From Thiotrichaceae bacterium (GTDB lineage Bacteria > Pseudomonadota > Gammaproteobacteria > Thiotrichales > Thiotrichaceae), in the NCBI GenBank assembly GCA_026991755.1, contig JALXAX010000165.1, positions 1 through 42,073 of the forward strand: a stretch of 42,073 bases of DNA, in the 5' to 3' direction. The translations under genes were made by a program, and so were the position numbers. The notes below the pieces were generated by a model. The model was not told where the DNA came from and made no database searches. It worked only from the letters and a program-made list of their open reading frames with translations. Of the stretch, positions 34,665-42,073 are shown piece after piece (within the stretch, counting starts at the first letter, position 1; each line of letters starts with the position of its first letter).

Positions 34665-36307
34665 TGAAGTCTACTGCGTCTACCCAGCCGATACTTAGCG
34701 TGCGTGATCTTTCATTGGTAGTTGATAAGACCAGCGAGCTTTTATTAAAGTCGATTAGTTTTGATATTCAGGCAGGTGAAATTTTTGCCTTGGTGGGTGA
34801 ATCTGGCAGTGGTAAGTCACTTACTTCCTTGGCGATTATGCGCTTATTACCTGACGCATTACGCGTGACAGCTGGTGATATTAGTTTGCATCAGCAGTCG
34901 TTGTTTGCGATTCCTGAAGTGCAAATGCAGAAAATACGTGGCAAATCCATTGCGATGATCTTTCAAGAGCCTATGACTGCACTTAACCCTGTTATGACAA
35001 CAGGTGAGCAAGTGGCAGAAGTGATAAGGGTTCATCTGGGGCTAGAGAATGCAGCAGTAAAAGCCAAAGTAATCTCCTTGTTTGAAGAAGTCGGGCTTAA
35101 AAATGCTGAGCAACGCTATAACTGGTATCCACATCAGCTATCAGGCGGGCAAAAGCAACGAGTGATGATAGCTATGGCGCTAGCATGCGAGCCTGATCTG
35201 TTAATTGCTGATGAGCCAACAACCGCTTTAGATGTAACTATTCAGGCACAAGTTTTGGCATTACTTAAACAAATTAGACAAGACCGTGGTTTATCTATTT
35301 TGTTTATCACTCACGACATGGGTGTTGTAGCGGAAATGGCAGATCAAGTAGCTGTGATGCGTGATGGTGAGATTTTAGAGCAGGCAGAATGCAATCACTT
35401 TTTTACTAACCCTGAGCATCCGTATACCCAAAGTTTATTAAAAGATGCAATCCCTTCAAAAGGCCGAAAGACTGAGGAAGCTAATGATGTTAGTAAGCTA
35501 CTTGAGGTTACTGATCTAAAAGTCCATTTCCCTATAAAAAAGGGCTTACTACAACGAACCATTGGTTATGTAAAAGCCGTTGATGGCGTAACCTTGAGTA
35601 TTCCTAAAGGGAAAACACTGGCTTTGGTGGGTGAATCGGGCAGTGGTAAAAGCACCATCGGGCAAGCTATTTTAAGGTTAATTAAGAAAACAGAAGGAAA
35701 AGTTAGCTTCGATAGTATCGACTTAGCTCAACTAACCGAGAAACAGCTCAAGCCGTATCGACGCAAAATACAAATTATTTTCCAAGACCCTTATTCAGCG
35801 CTTAACCCCCGTATGACTATTGGCGAAATTATCCGTGAAGGTATGAATAGCCTAAAAGTAGGGTCACGAGATAAAGCAGGACAAGACGCTCGAATCAAAG
35901 AGTTGCTTCTAAAAGTAGATTTAGAGGCCGAGCATGCAGAGCGTTATCCGCATGAGTTTTCAGGAGGTCAGCGGCAGCGCATAGGTATTGCCAGAGCGCT
36001 AGCGGTAGAGCCAGAGCTGATTATTTGTGACGAACCTACCAGTGCACTTGATGTATCAGTGCGAGCACAGGTGTTACAGTTGCTAAGTGATTTGCAACAA
36101 GATTATGGTGTGTCGTATCTATTTATCACTCATGACTTATCAATTATCCCGACCATTGCCCACGAAGTGGCTGTGATGAAAGAAGGTAAAATCGTTGAGC
36201 AAGGTTTGGTTGCAGATATCATGAAAAATCCACAGCAAGCATATACACAGAAATTATTGGCGTCTGCACCTAAGCTGGTTCGGGATCATATTGCTGGTAT
36301 AGGTTGA
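34661..36307 (+). CDS. ABC importer ATPase, fused double domain (DppD-DppF / YejF type)
   Basis: 548 residues with two complete nucleotide-binding domains. Domain 1: Walker A GESGSGKS (46-53), signature LSGGQKQRV, Walker B LLIADEPTTALD, switch His in LFITHDMG. Domain 2: Walker A GESGSGKST (about 325-333), signature FSGGQRQRI, Walker B LIICDEPTSALD, LFITHDLS. The oligopeptide-type C-terminal parts (ILEQAECNHFFTNPEHPYTQ and QQAYTQKLLASAP) follow each domain. The fusion provides both ATPases of the importer. The stop codon TGA is exactly the left target repeat of a family 1 element. Confidence 0.95.
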   Translation: MMKSTASTQPILSVRDLSLVVDKTSELLLKSISFDIQAGEIFALVGESGSGKSLTSLAIMRLLPDALRVTAGDISLHQQSLFAIPEVQMQKIRGKSIAMIFQEPMTALNPVMTTGEQVAEVIRVHLGLENAAVKAKVISLFEEVGLKNAEQRYNWYPHQLSGGQKQRVMIAMALACEPDLLIADEPTTALDVTIQAQVLALLKQIRQDRGLSILFITHDMGVVAEMADQVAVMRDGEILEQAECNHFFTNPEHPYTQSLLKDAIPSKGRKTEEANDVSKLLEVTDLKVHFPIKKGLLQRTIGYVKAVDGVTLSIPKGKTLALVGESGSGKSTIGQAILRLIKKTEGKVSFDSIDLAQLTEKQLKPYRRKIQIIFQDPYSALNPRMTIGEIIREGMNSLKVGSRDKAGQDARIKELLLKVDLEAEHAERYPHEFSGGQRQRIGIARALAVEPELIICDEPTSALDVSVRAQVLQLLSDLQQDYGVSYLFITHDLSIIPTIAHEVAVMKEGKIVEQGLVADIMKNPQQAYTQKLLASAPKLVRDHIAGIG

Positions 36308-36582
36308 ACCTAAATTCCTCAGTTAACCGCTTCCAGTACTGGTTAAACTGATGATAATATTAAAGTAAATAGTCTTGTCTGTCTTCACTTGTAGAGTGAA
36401 GGCGCTACAGCCTATAGAGCAACCCTGCTGAAGCTTCTAAGTTTCGCTAAAGCTCAACTAAGTCTTCGGCTGACTGGCTATGTAAAAAAACTCATTAAGG
36501 ATCAACCATTGATTCCTTTTTTCACTACGCCATTCAGCCGAAGAGAATCACTCTATAGGCTGTCTAACTGAGGATTTTAGGT
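36308..36582 (+). mobile_element. Family 1 miniature inverted-repeat element, copy C
   Basis: 275 bp with ends ACCTAAATTCCTCAGTTAAC (left) and, read inward from the right, ACCTAAAATCCTCAGTTAGA. Direct TGA flanks both sides (36305-36307, which is the ATPase stop, and 36583-36585). A perfect 13-bp arm ACAGCCTATAGAG (36407-36419) pairs with CTCTATAGGCTGT (36551-36563), and CTTCGGCTGA (36464-36473) pairs with TCAGCCGAAG (36534-36543). It is longer than copy B by an extra segment near 36426-36463. It fills the gap 36308-36666. Confidence 0.9.
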
Positions 36583-36666
36583 TGAACCACTTGTCGATAT
36601 TAAGCTTATCTTAACCCTGTAAAGAGCATAGTGGGATTACCCTAAAATAATAAAAAAAGACCCCCT

Positions 36667-37326
36667 ATGACCTCTTTTCCTAAGAAAGTGCTAGCATTTG
36701 GCGTTAGCTTATCTCTTCTGTCAACGCTTTTTCTATCATCCGCTTCGTTTGCGGGTGTGGCTAATTATCCTGCGCAACAACAGTGGCAAGGTGCAGCTGT
36801 TTATTCAATGTTCGATACTATGGGTAGCGGCGTGCCTGTTTCTCAATGTCATGTTTTAACGAATGAACATGTGGTGCGTGGCAGTAAACGTGCCAACGTT
36901 GATATCGCGGGTGAGCGCTATACAGCAACAGTTATTTCAATAGATAGTGATAACGATATGGCGTTGTTGAAGGTAAGTGGTTGTCCAATCGAGTATTTTG
37001 CTAAGCTCTCTAAAGTAGCTCCTAAAAAAGGCGATATGTTGACCTCTGTTTATTATAAGCCAGGCTTTAACTTCTTTCGCAGGATGACAAAAACCAAAGG
37101 GAAGTTTGTAGGTTTTGGGCAAATGCTTACTGAAGAAGACAAAATAATGACGTCAATGATTATTGATGATAAGCGTCCGCGTATTGGTTCATCAGGTGGG
37201 GGTATTTCAACTAAGAATGGTTTGGTTTCGATTATCTACGGTGTTGCGTCCAAGTATGCAAAGCCGACGACTTACGCGATTAGCTATGATGCGCTTAAAG
37301 CTTTTATGCATAAAAATCATATCTAG
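36667..37326 (+). CDS. Secreted trypsin-like serine protease (minimal)
   Basis: 219 residues. Signal peptide ends near SASFAG (about 30). The S1-type triad is His68 (TNEHVVRG), Asp97 (DSDNDMALL) and Ser176 (IGSSGGGI). Cys61 and Cys106 are placed so that a disulfide could link the His and Asp regions. No PDZ or other domain follows. Expected location is the periplasm or outside. It is unrelated in operon to the larger protease at 9619-10878. There is no clear strong ribosome site before the ATG; an A-rich tract precedes it. Confidence 0.82.
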   Translation: MTSFPKKVLAFGVSLSLLSTLFLSSASFAGVANYPAQQQWQGAAVYSMFDTMGSGVPVSQCHVLTNEHVVRGSKRANVDIAGERYTATVISIDSDNDMALLKVSGCPIEYFAKLSKVAPKKGDMLTSVYYKPGFNFFRRMTKTKGKFVGFGQMLTEEDKIMTSMIIDDKRPRIGSSGGGISTKNGLVSIIYGVASKYAKPTTYAISYDALKAFMHKNHI

Positions 37327-37409
37327 AGGCTCATATTTAGGGCGACTTCCGTATTAAATGAAAGTTTATTTAGCGATCATCTCGACTTAACCCAAAGCCA
37401 CATAGAGGT

Positions 37410-37415
37410 TATAAT
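37410..37415 (+). promoter_or_regulatory. Possible -10 element for thrC
   Basis: TATAAT, 30 bases before the thrC start, with only a weak -35 (TTAACC at 37387-37392, 17 bases away). A second TATAAT occurs at 37426-37431. Confidence 0.3.
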
Positions 37416-37444
37416 CAGCCCACTTTATAATCTCGGATACCATC

Positions 37445-38923
37445 ATGCAGTTTATCGAATCACGTGGCAACGACGGCAAGCGTCCGTCTTCTGTTAGCTT
37501 TTCTTCCGCTATTCTTGAGCCAATGGCCTCATTCGGAGGTATATATGTGCCAGAAAACTTACCTGATTTAGGCAGTGATTTCTTAGCTAACCATGTGGAT
37601 GCTAACTATAAACAACTAGCAAAAGATATTTTAAATGCCTTTGCCATTGATATCGAAGCAGACGTTATTGATGCGGCACTTGATCGTTATGATGAGTTTG
37701 ACGACCCTACAAATCCTGTTCCTGTCGTTAAAGTGAAAGATCAGCTTTATGTGAGTGAGCTTTGGCATGGTGCAACACGTGCCTTTAAAGACATGGCATT
37801 ACAGCCTTTTGGAGTGGTGCTTTCAGCAATTGCACAACAGCGCGATGAGAAGTATCTCATTTTAACAGCAACCAGTGGTGATACGGGGCCAGCTGCGCTA
37901 GAAACCTTTAAGAATAAAGATAATGTGCAGGTGGCTTGTTTGTATCCTGATGGTGGCACATCTGATGTGCAACGTTTGCAGATGGTGACTGAAGACGCTG
38001 AAAATCTAAAGGTCATCGGTATTCACGGAAACTTTGATGATGCTCAAAAAGCGCTAAAGTCGTTGCTTAGTTCAGACACTTTCAAAGCAAAGTTACAAGA
38101 AAATAAGATTCACTTGTCAGCGGCTAACTCGGTTAATTTTGGTCGCATCATTTTCCAACTTATTTATCATATTCATAGCTACTTGGAGCTAGTTTGCCAA
38201 GGTGAGATAGCCCTAGGTGAAAAGATATATTTAGACGTGCCTAGTGGTAACTTTGGTAATGCATTGGGTGGCTTTTATGCCGCTCAAATGGGGTTGCCTA
38301 TTGAGAAAATCCTAATTGCTTCGAATCAGAACAACATACTTACCGAATTAATCAATACGGGTAAATATGATCTGCGCAGTTCTGAGCTTATTGCAACTAC
38401 ATCACCTGCAATGGATATTCTTATTTCATCTAATGTAGAGCGTATTCTTTATGCCCTATTTGGCAGTGAAAGAACAAAAGAGTTGTTATCGCAATTAGAG
38501 TTTGAGAAGTTTTATGAGTTAACGGCTGATGAACTAGCTCAATTAAAAAAATATTTTGTAGCAGACTTCTGCACCGATGAAGAAGGTAAAGATTACATCA
38601 AAAAAGCTTTTGCAGCGGGTTACTTAATGGATCCGCACACTGCAACTTGTTTCAAAGCCTTTGATACAGTGCGCGAACAACCTTTAAAGACAATCGCTTA
38701 CTCAACAGCTGAGTGGACAAAGTTCTCCCCAACCATTGCTAATGCACTAACAGGTGAACAAGGGGCTAAGGATATTGATGCGTTACAGGCGATTGCTAGA
38801 GAGGCAAAAATTAAGATTCCTGAATCTATTCAAAGCTTATTTGATAAAAAGGTAGTTCAGGATAGTGTGGTAGATAAAGAAAATATTGAAACAGAGATAC
38901 TGGCTTTCTTGATTAAGAATTAA
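37445..38923 (+). CDS. thrC: Threonine synthase
   Basis: 492 residues, the long gammaproteobacterial/yeast-like class. The N terminus has FIESRGNDGKRPSSVSFSSA, then FGGIYVPENLP. The PLP lysine is in HGATRAFKDMALQPFG (about 103-118), followed by LTATSGDTGPAALETF and VACLYPDGGTSDVQRLQM. Later SAANSVNFGRIIFQL and VPSGNFGNALGGFYA bind substrate and phosphate. It converts O-phosphohomoserine to threonine. thrA/thrB are not adjacent. Its stop codon TAA is the left target repeat of a short family 1 element. Confidence 0.95.
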   Translation: MQFIESRGNDGKRPSSVSFSSAILEPMASFGGIYVPENLPDLGSDFLANHVDANYKQLAKDILNAFAIDIEADVIDAALDRYDEFDDPTNPVPVVKVKDQLYVSELWHGATRAFKDMALQPFGVVLSAIAQQRDEKYLILTATSGDTGPAALETFKNKDNVQVACLYPDGGTSDVQRLQMVTEDAENLKVIGIHGNFDDAQKALKSLLSSDTFKAKLQENKIHLSAANSVNFGRIIFQLIYHIHSYLELVCQGEIALGEKIYLDVPSGNFGNALGGFYAAQMGLPIEKILIASNQNNILTELINTGKYDLRSSELIATTSPAMDILISSNVERILYALFGSERTKELLSQLEFEKFYELTADELAQLKKYFVADFCTDEEGKDYIKKAFAAGYLMDPHTATCFKAFDTVREQPLKTIAYSTAEWTKFSPTIANALTGEQGAKDIDALQAIAREAKIKIPESIQSLFDKKVVQDSVVDKENIETEILAFLIKN

Positions 38924-38973
38924 ACCTAGAAAACAGAATCACTCTACAAGTTGTCCAACTGCGTTATCTAGGT
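38924..38973 (+). mobile_element. Family 1 miniature element, copy D (internally deleted)
   Basis: 50 bp. ACCTAGAAAAC at the left joins directly to CAGAATCACTCTACAAGTTG, the right-arm sequence of copy A, and ends CTAGGT. Direct TAA flanks it (38921-38923, the thrC stop, and 38974-38976). It has lost the whole interior, leaving the two ends. Confidence 0.8.
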
Positions 38974-39003
38974 TAAATGGATATTTGAAAAGCAGACAGG
39001 TAT

Positions 39004-39030
39004 AGCCAACCCTGTATTTTAGGGTTGGCT
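39004..39030 (-). terminator. Hairpin after the UDP-glucose dehydrogenase gene
   Basis: AGCCAACCCT (39004-39013) pairs perfectly with AGGGTTGGCT (39021-39030) around a 7-base loop, 13 bases past the stop. It lacks a T-run on the minus strand, so termination may be weak or bidirectional between convergent thrC and ugd. Confidence 0.5.
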
Positions 39031-39042
39031 AAGAGTCACTGA

Positions 39043-40371
39043 TTAAACACCACGACCTATTGCGTAGTAGTTGAAACCTTTTTCAGTCATGGTTTCAGGA
39101 TCATAAAGGTTGCGACCATCAACAATCACAGGATCTTTAAGGGTTGCCTTTATTTTCCCAAGATCAGGGCTACGGAATTCTTGCCATTCCGTAACAATAA
39201 TCAAGCTATCCGCGCCTTCTAATGCTTCGTCGGCACTGCCATATAGTGTTAATTCTTTAGTTTTATCACCATAAATGCGAGTGCATTCTTCCATTGCTAC
39301 AGGGTCATAGGCTTGTACCGTGGCACCTTCTTTGATCAAAGTGTTAATGACTACACGGCTAGATGCTTCACGCATATCATCAGTATTGGGTTTGAAAGCC
39401 AGCCCCCAAAGTGCAATAGTCTTTCCTTTTAAGTCGCCACCATAATGCTTTTTAAGTTTTTCAACGGGGCGATCTTTTTGGCGATAGTTTACGGCTTCTA
39501 CCGCTGCTAATAACTCAGCGTTATAACCAATTTCTTGAGCCGTTCTTTCCAATGCTTGTACATCTTTCGGGAAGCATGAGCCGCCATAGCCGCAACCAGG
39601 ATAAATAAAGTGATAGCCAATTCTAGGGTCAGAGCCGATACCAATACGTACATTTTCAATATCAGCACCCAGTAACTCAGCCATGTTAGACAGCTCATTC
39701 ATAAAGCTGATCTTGGTAGCAAGCAAAGCATTGGCCGCATACTTGGTTAATTCTGCAGAACGGATGTCCATAGTGATAATGCGTTCATGATTTCGGTTAA
39801 AGGGAAGATATAGCTCGTGCATTGTTGCTGTCGCTTTATCCGTTTCCGAGCCAATAACAATACGATCAGGCTTCATGAAATCTTCAATCGCACTACCTTC
39901 TTTGAGGAATTCTGGGTTAGAGACCACATCAAAATCAAGGTCAGCGCAACGTTCTTTTAATATATCCTGTACTGCACTTTTAACTTTATCAGCAGTGCCA
40001 ACGGGTACTGTTGATTTGTCGACAATCACTTTGTAGTCGTCCATGTGTTGGGCGATAGACTTAGCAACTGTCAGTACATAAGTTAGATCAGCCGAGCCAT
40101 CTTCATCAGGAGGTGTGCCTACAGCAATAAATTGAATGGTTGAGTGTTTAACGCCTTCTTCTGGGGAAAGTGTAAAGCTTAAACGTCCAGCTTTAATGTT
40201 TTCAGCAACGATGGCATCTAGGCCAGGTTCATAAATTGGGATTTCGCCATTGAGTAGACTATTGATTTTAGCTTCGTCCACATCAACGCATAAAACGTTA
40301 TTACCTACCTGTGCCAGACAAGCACCAGTGACAAGGCCTACATAGCCTGAGCCGTATATTGTGACATTCAT
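39043..40371 (-). CDS. ugd: UDP-glucose 6-dehydrogenase
   Basis: 442 residues, the bacterial TuaD/RkpK-like class. The N-terminal NAD domain starts [20 protein letters not shown]. Other motifs are [43 protein letters not shown], the central-helix [20 protein letters not shown] and the catalytic Cys in [14 protein letters not shown] (about residue 260). The C-terminal domain has [19 protein letters not shown]. It makes UDP-glucuronate for acidic polysaccharides, which fits the glycan genes at 17386-22096, though the two are 17 kb apart. It is single-gene and convergent with thrC. Confidence 0.95.
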   Translation of the reverse strand: MNVTIYGSGYVGLVTGACLAQVGNNVLCVDVDEAKINSLLNGEIPIYEPGLDAIVAENIKAGRLSFTLSPEEGVKHSTIQFIAVGTPPDEDGSADLTYVLTVAKSIAQHMDDYKVIVDKSTVPVGTADKVKSAVQDILKERCADLDFDVVSNPEFLKEGSAIEDFMKPDRIVIGSETDKATATMHELYLPFNRNHERIITMDIRSAELTKYAANALLATKISFMNELSNMAELLGADIENVRIGIGSDPRIGYHFIYPGCGYGGSCFPKDVQALERTAQEIGYNAELLAAVEAVNYRQKDRPVEKLKKHYGGDLKGKTIALWGLAFKPNTDDMREASSRVVINTLIKEGATVQAYDPVAMEECTRIYGDKTKELTLYGSADEALEGADSLIIVTEWQEFRSPDLGKIKATLKDPVIVDGRNLYDPETMTEKGFNYYAIGRGV

Positions 40372-40518
40372 AGTAAAAGCTCTGAATTTAGTTATAAAAA
40401 TTGTTTAGTTATTGTGATTTTGCGGATAATAGCAACAATCTAAGTAAGGATGTAATTATTGTGATAAGCGTACTAAAGTAAAAAGATAAAAATAAAGTGA
40501 AATGCGACGAAATCATTG

Positions 40519-40547
40519 TTGACATTATTAGTTGATTCGCTCACAAT
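40519..40547 (+). promoter_or_regulatory. Candidate promoter of the tRNA-tuf operon
   Basis: TTGACA (40519-40524), 17-base spacer, CACAAT (40542-40547), 17 bases before the first tRNA. Confidence 0.6.
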
Positions 40548-40563
40548 TCCTCGCTCTTTTATT

Positions 40564-40648
40564 GGAGGGGTTCCCGAGTGGCCAAAGGGGGCAGATTGTA
40601 AATCTGCTGGCATTGCCTTCGGAGGTTCGAATCCTCCCCCCTCCACCA
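40564..40648 (+). tRNA. tRNA-Tyr (GTA)
   Basis: 85 bases including encoded CCA. Acceptor GGAGGGG pairs with CCCCTCC; anticodon stem GCAGA/TCTGC holds loop TTGTAAA with anticodon GTA at 40598-40600. A long variable arm is present, as expected for bacterial tRNA-Tyr. T arm GGAGG-TTCGAAT-CCTCC. The anticodon is a substrate for queuosine, linking to queG in this window. Confidence 0.97.
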
Positions 40649-40693
40649 TTAAGAGAGTAACAAGCATTGTTTAATACAGACAAGCTTCATTGA

Positions 40694-40767
40694 GCGGGTG
40701 TCGTATAGTGGTAATACCTTAGCCTTCCAAGCTAAAGCTGCGAGTTCGATTCTCGCCACCCGCTCCA
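40694..40767 (+). tRNA. tRNA-Gly (TCC)
   Basis: 74 bases with encoded CCA. Acceptor GCGGGTG/CACCCGC; anticodon stem TTAGC/GCTAA with loop CTTCCAA, anticodon TCC at 40726-40728; T arm contains TTCGATT. Confidence 0.97.
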
Positions 40768-40877
40768 CTATTTTGGCTGAGGCTATTTAGCCTTAGCTAT
40801 ATTGTTTTATGTAGACTGAGTTGCTGGAAAGTATCTATTCTAATTATTCTATAGGTTGATTTCCGGACAATATCAAT

Positions 40878-40953
40878 GCCCATATGGCTCAGTCGGTAGA
40901 GCGCACCCTTGGTAAGGGTGAGGTCATCGGTTCAATTCCGATTATGGGCACCA
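40878..40953 (+). tRNA. tRNA-Thr (GGT)
   Basis: 76 bases with encoded CCA. Acceptor GCCCATA/TATGGGC; anticodon stem CACCC/GGGTG with loop TTGGTAA, anticodon GGT at 40911-40913. It lies 38 bases before tuf, the same order as glyT-thrT-tufB in E. coli. Confidence 0.97.
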
Positions 40954-40991
40954 TATTTATTTTATTTAACGATCTGTACGGGGATGTAACG

Positions 40992-42073
40992 ATGTCCAAA
41001 GAAAAATTTGAACGCACGAAACCGCATGTAAATGTAGGTACAATTGGTCACGTAGACCACGGTAAGACCACATTAACAGCAGCTATTACCAAAGTGATGG
41101 CAGAAAAGATGGGTGGAGAAGCGAAAGACTTCGCAGACATCGACAATGCCCCAGAAGAAAGAGAGCGCGGCATCACGATCGCTACCTCTCACGTAGAGTA
41201 CGAATCAGAGAGTCGTCACTACGCACACGTAGACTGCCCAGGACACGCAGACTATGTAAAGAACATGATCACAGGAGCCGCACAAATGGACGGCGCGATA
41301 CTCGTAGTATCGGCAGCAGACGGCCCCATGCCACAAACCCGTGAGCACATTCTATTATCACGTCAAGTAGGCGTACCTTACATCGTAGTCTTCATGAACA
41401 AAGCGGACATGGTAGATGACGAAGAACTGCTAGAGCTAGTAGAAATGGAAGTACGCGAGCTACTCGACGAATACGACTTCCCAGGTGACGACACGCCGAT
41501 CGTTACAGGATCAGCGCTAAAAGCGCTAGAAGGCGACGCAGACTACGCAGAGAAAATCGTAGAATTAGTTGACGCACTAGACAGCTATATCCCAGAGCCA
41601 GAAAGAGCCACAGAAGGCGACTTCCTAATGCCTGTTGAAGACGTATTCTCAATCTCAGGACGAGGAACCGTAGTAACCGGCAGAATCGAACGTGGTGTAG
41701 TAAACGTAGGTGACGAAATAGAAATCGTTGGAATCAAAGATACAGCTACTACCACCTGTACAGGTGTAGAAATGTTCAGAAAACTACTAGACTCAGGCGA
41801 AGCAGGAGACAACGTAGGAGTACTACTACGTGGAACCAAGCGTGAAGAAGTAGAGCGCGGACAAGTATTATGTAAGCCAGGCTCAATTACACCACATACC
41901 AAGTTCGAAGCAGAAGTCTATGTGCTGTCAAAGAACGAAGGTGGAAGACACACACCTTTCTTCACCAACTACCGTCCCCAGTTCTACTTTAGAACAACTG
42001 ACGTAACCGGTGCAGTAGAATTGCCAGAAGGAACCGAAATGGTCATGCCAGGCGACAACGTAAAAGTAGTTGT
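40992..42073 (+). CDS. tuf: Elongation factor Tu (partial, runs off the right edge)
   Basis: About 360 of some 394-396 residues are present. [20 protein letters not shown] leads to the P-loop GHVDHGKT (about 19-26), switch I RGITI, DCPGH (about 81-85), NKADMVD and GSALKALEG. Domains 2 and 3 follow up to the edge ([15 protein letters not shown]). It delivers aminoacyl-tRNA to the ribosome. The gene is co-transcribed with the three upstream tRNAs, as for tufB. Codon use is unlike other genes of the window: Val is mostly GTA, Leu mostly CTA, and AGA and GGA are frequent, while two-fold amino acids strongly prefer C. Confidence 0.97.
   Translation, partial: MSKEKFERTKPHVNVGTIGHVDHGKTTLTAAITKVMAEKMGGEAKDFADIDNAPEERERGITIATSHVEYESESRHYAHVDCPGHADYVKNMITGAAQMDGAILVVSAADGPMPQTREHILLSRQVGVPYIVVFMNKADMVDDEELLELVEMEVRELLDEYDFPGDDTPIVTGSALKALEGDADYAEKIVELVDALDSYIPEPERATEGDFLMPVEDVFSISGRGTVVTGRIERGVVNVGDEIEIVGIKDTATTTCTGVEMFRKLLDSGEAGDNVGVLLRGTKREEVERGQVLCKPGSITPHTKFEAEVYVLSKNEGGRHTPFFTNYRPQFYFRTTDVTGAVELPEGTEMVMPGDNVKVV

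Noticed and set aside
29628-36583. Composite transposon carrying the ABC importer
   Set aside because: The two bordering elements have different target repeats (TAA and TGA) and no transposase, so independent insertions are more likely.
40473-40667. A 64-codon minus-strand frame over the tRNA-Tyr gene
   Set aside because: It is the complement of a clear tRNA gene and its promoter.

Overview
The window is a piece of a gammaproteobacterial chromosome, moderately AT-rich. The evidence is the conserved gene blocks: rpsF-rpsR-rplI, rplU-rpmA-obgE-proB, queG/tsaE/amidase, dnaB-alr, and a tRNA-Tyr/Gly/Thr-tuf cluster like the tyrU-glyT-thrT-tufB operon of E. coli. A DsrC-like protein and an N-acetylglutaminylglutamine (NAGGN) amidotransferase would suit a marine or sulfur-oxidising lineage such as Thiotrichales, but that placement is a guess.

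Layout. 1-882: ribosomal S6 (tail), S18, L9. 1023-3117 (-): argD-argF. 3562-6630 (+): rplU, rpmA, obgE, proB. 6948-7838: lysozyme-like lipoprotein. 7941-10878 (-): a tight operon of secreted serine protease, membrane FHA protein and short-chain dehydrogenase. 10985-15025: queG diverging from a methyltransferase, tsaE and an AMIN/amidase/LysM cell-wall hydrolase. 15249-22096: an envelope or exopolysaccharide neighbourhood (LamG/beta-helix lipoprotein, methyltransferase, GT4 glycosyltransferase, SGNH-like protein, O-antigen ligase/polymerase). 22126-24909 (-): NAGGN-type amidotransferase and SrkA-like kinase. 24958-28081 (+): dnaB, alr, glycine-zipper lipoprotein. 28524-29531: orphan LuxR-type HTH protein and DsrC-like protein. 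30047-36307 (+): four-gene peptide-type ABC importer. 36667-38923: secreted trypsin-like protease and thrC. 39043-40371 (-): UDP-glucose dehydrogenase. 40564-42073: three tRNAs and the start of tuf.

Most genes are ordinary housekeeping. The unusual content is between them: almost every gene-free stretch above 200 bases holds a small non-coding element with terminal inverted repeats. I distinguish at least four families. Family 1 has four copies (3294-3530, 29629-29859, 36308-36582, 38924-38973), each flanked by a 3-bp direct repeat of the form TNA (TCA, TAA, TGA, TAA). Family 2 has two IS5-like copies flanked by TTAA (6799-6915, 29056-29213). Family 3 has CTAGTACTCC ends (19640-19759, 28160-28428). 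Family 4 has GTAACTACTC ends (15083-15232). Three insertions sit exactly on the stop codon of a gene (ABC ATPase TGA, thrC TAA, DsrC-like TAA), so the target duplication keeps the stop. The arms of family 1 differ between copies but remain complementary, which suggests a selected hairpin.

I saw no transposase, CRISPR array, prophage, rRNA gene or obvious defence island. The strongest candidate for something undescribed is the family 1 element and its insertion at stop codons; the protease-FHA-SDR operon and the DsrC-like protein are secondary candidates.
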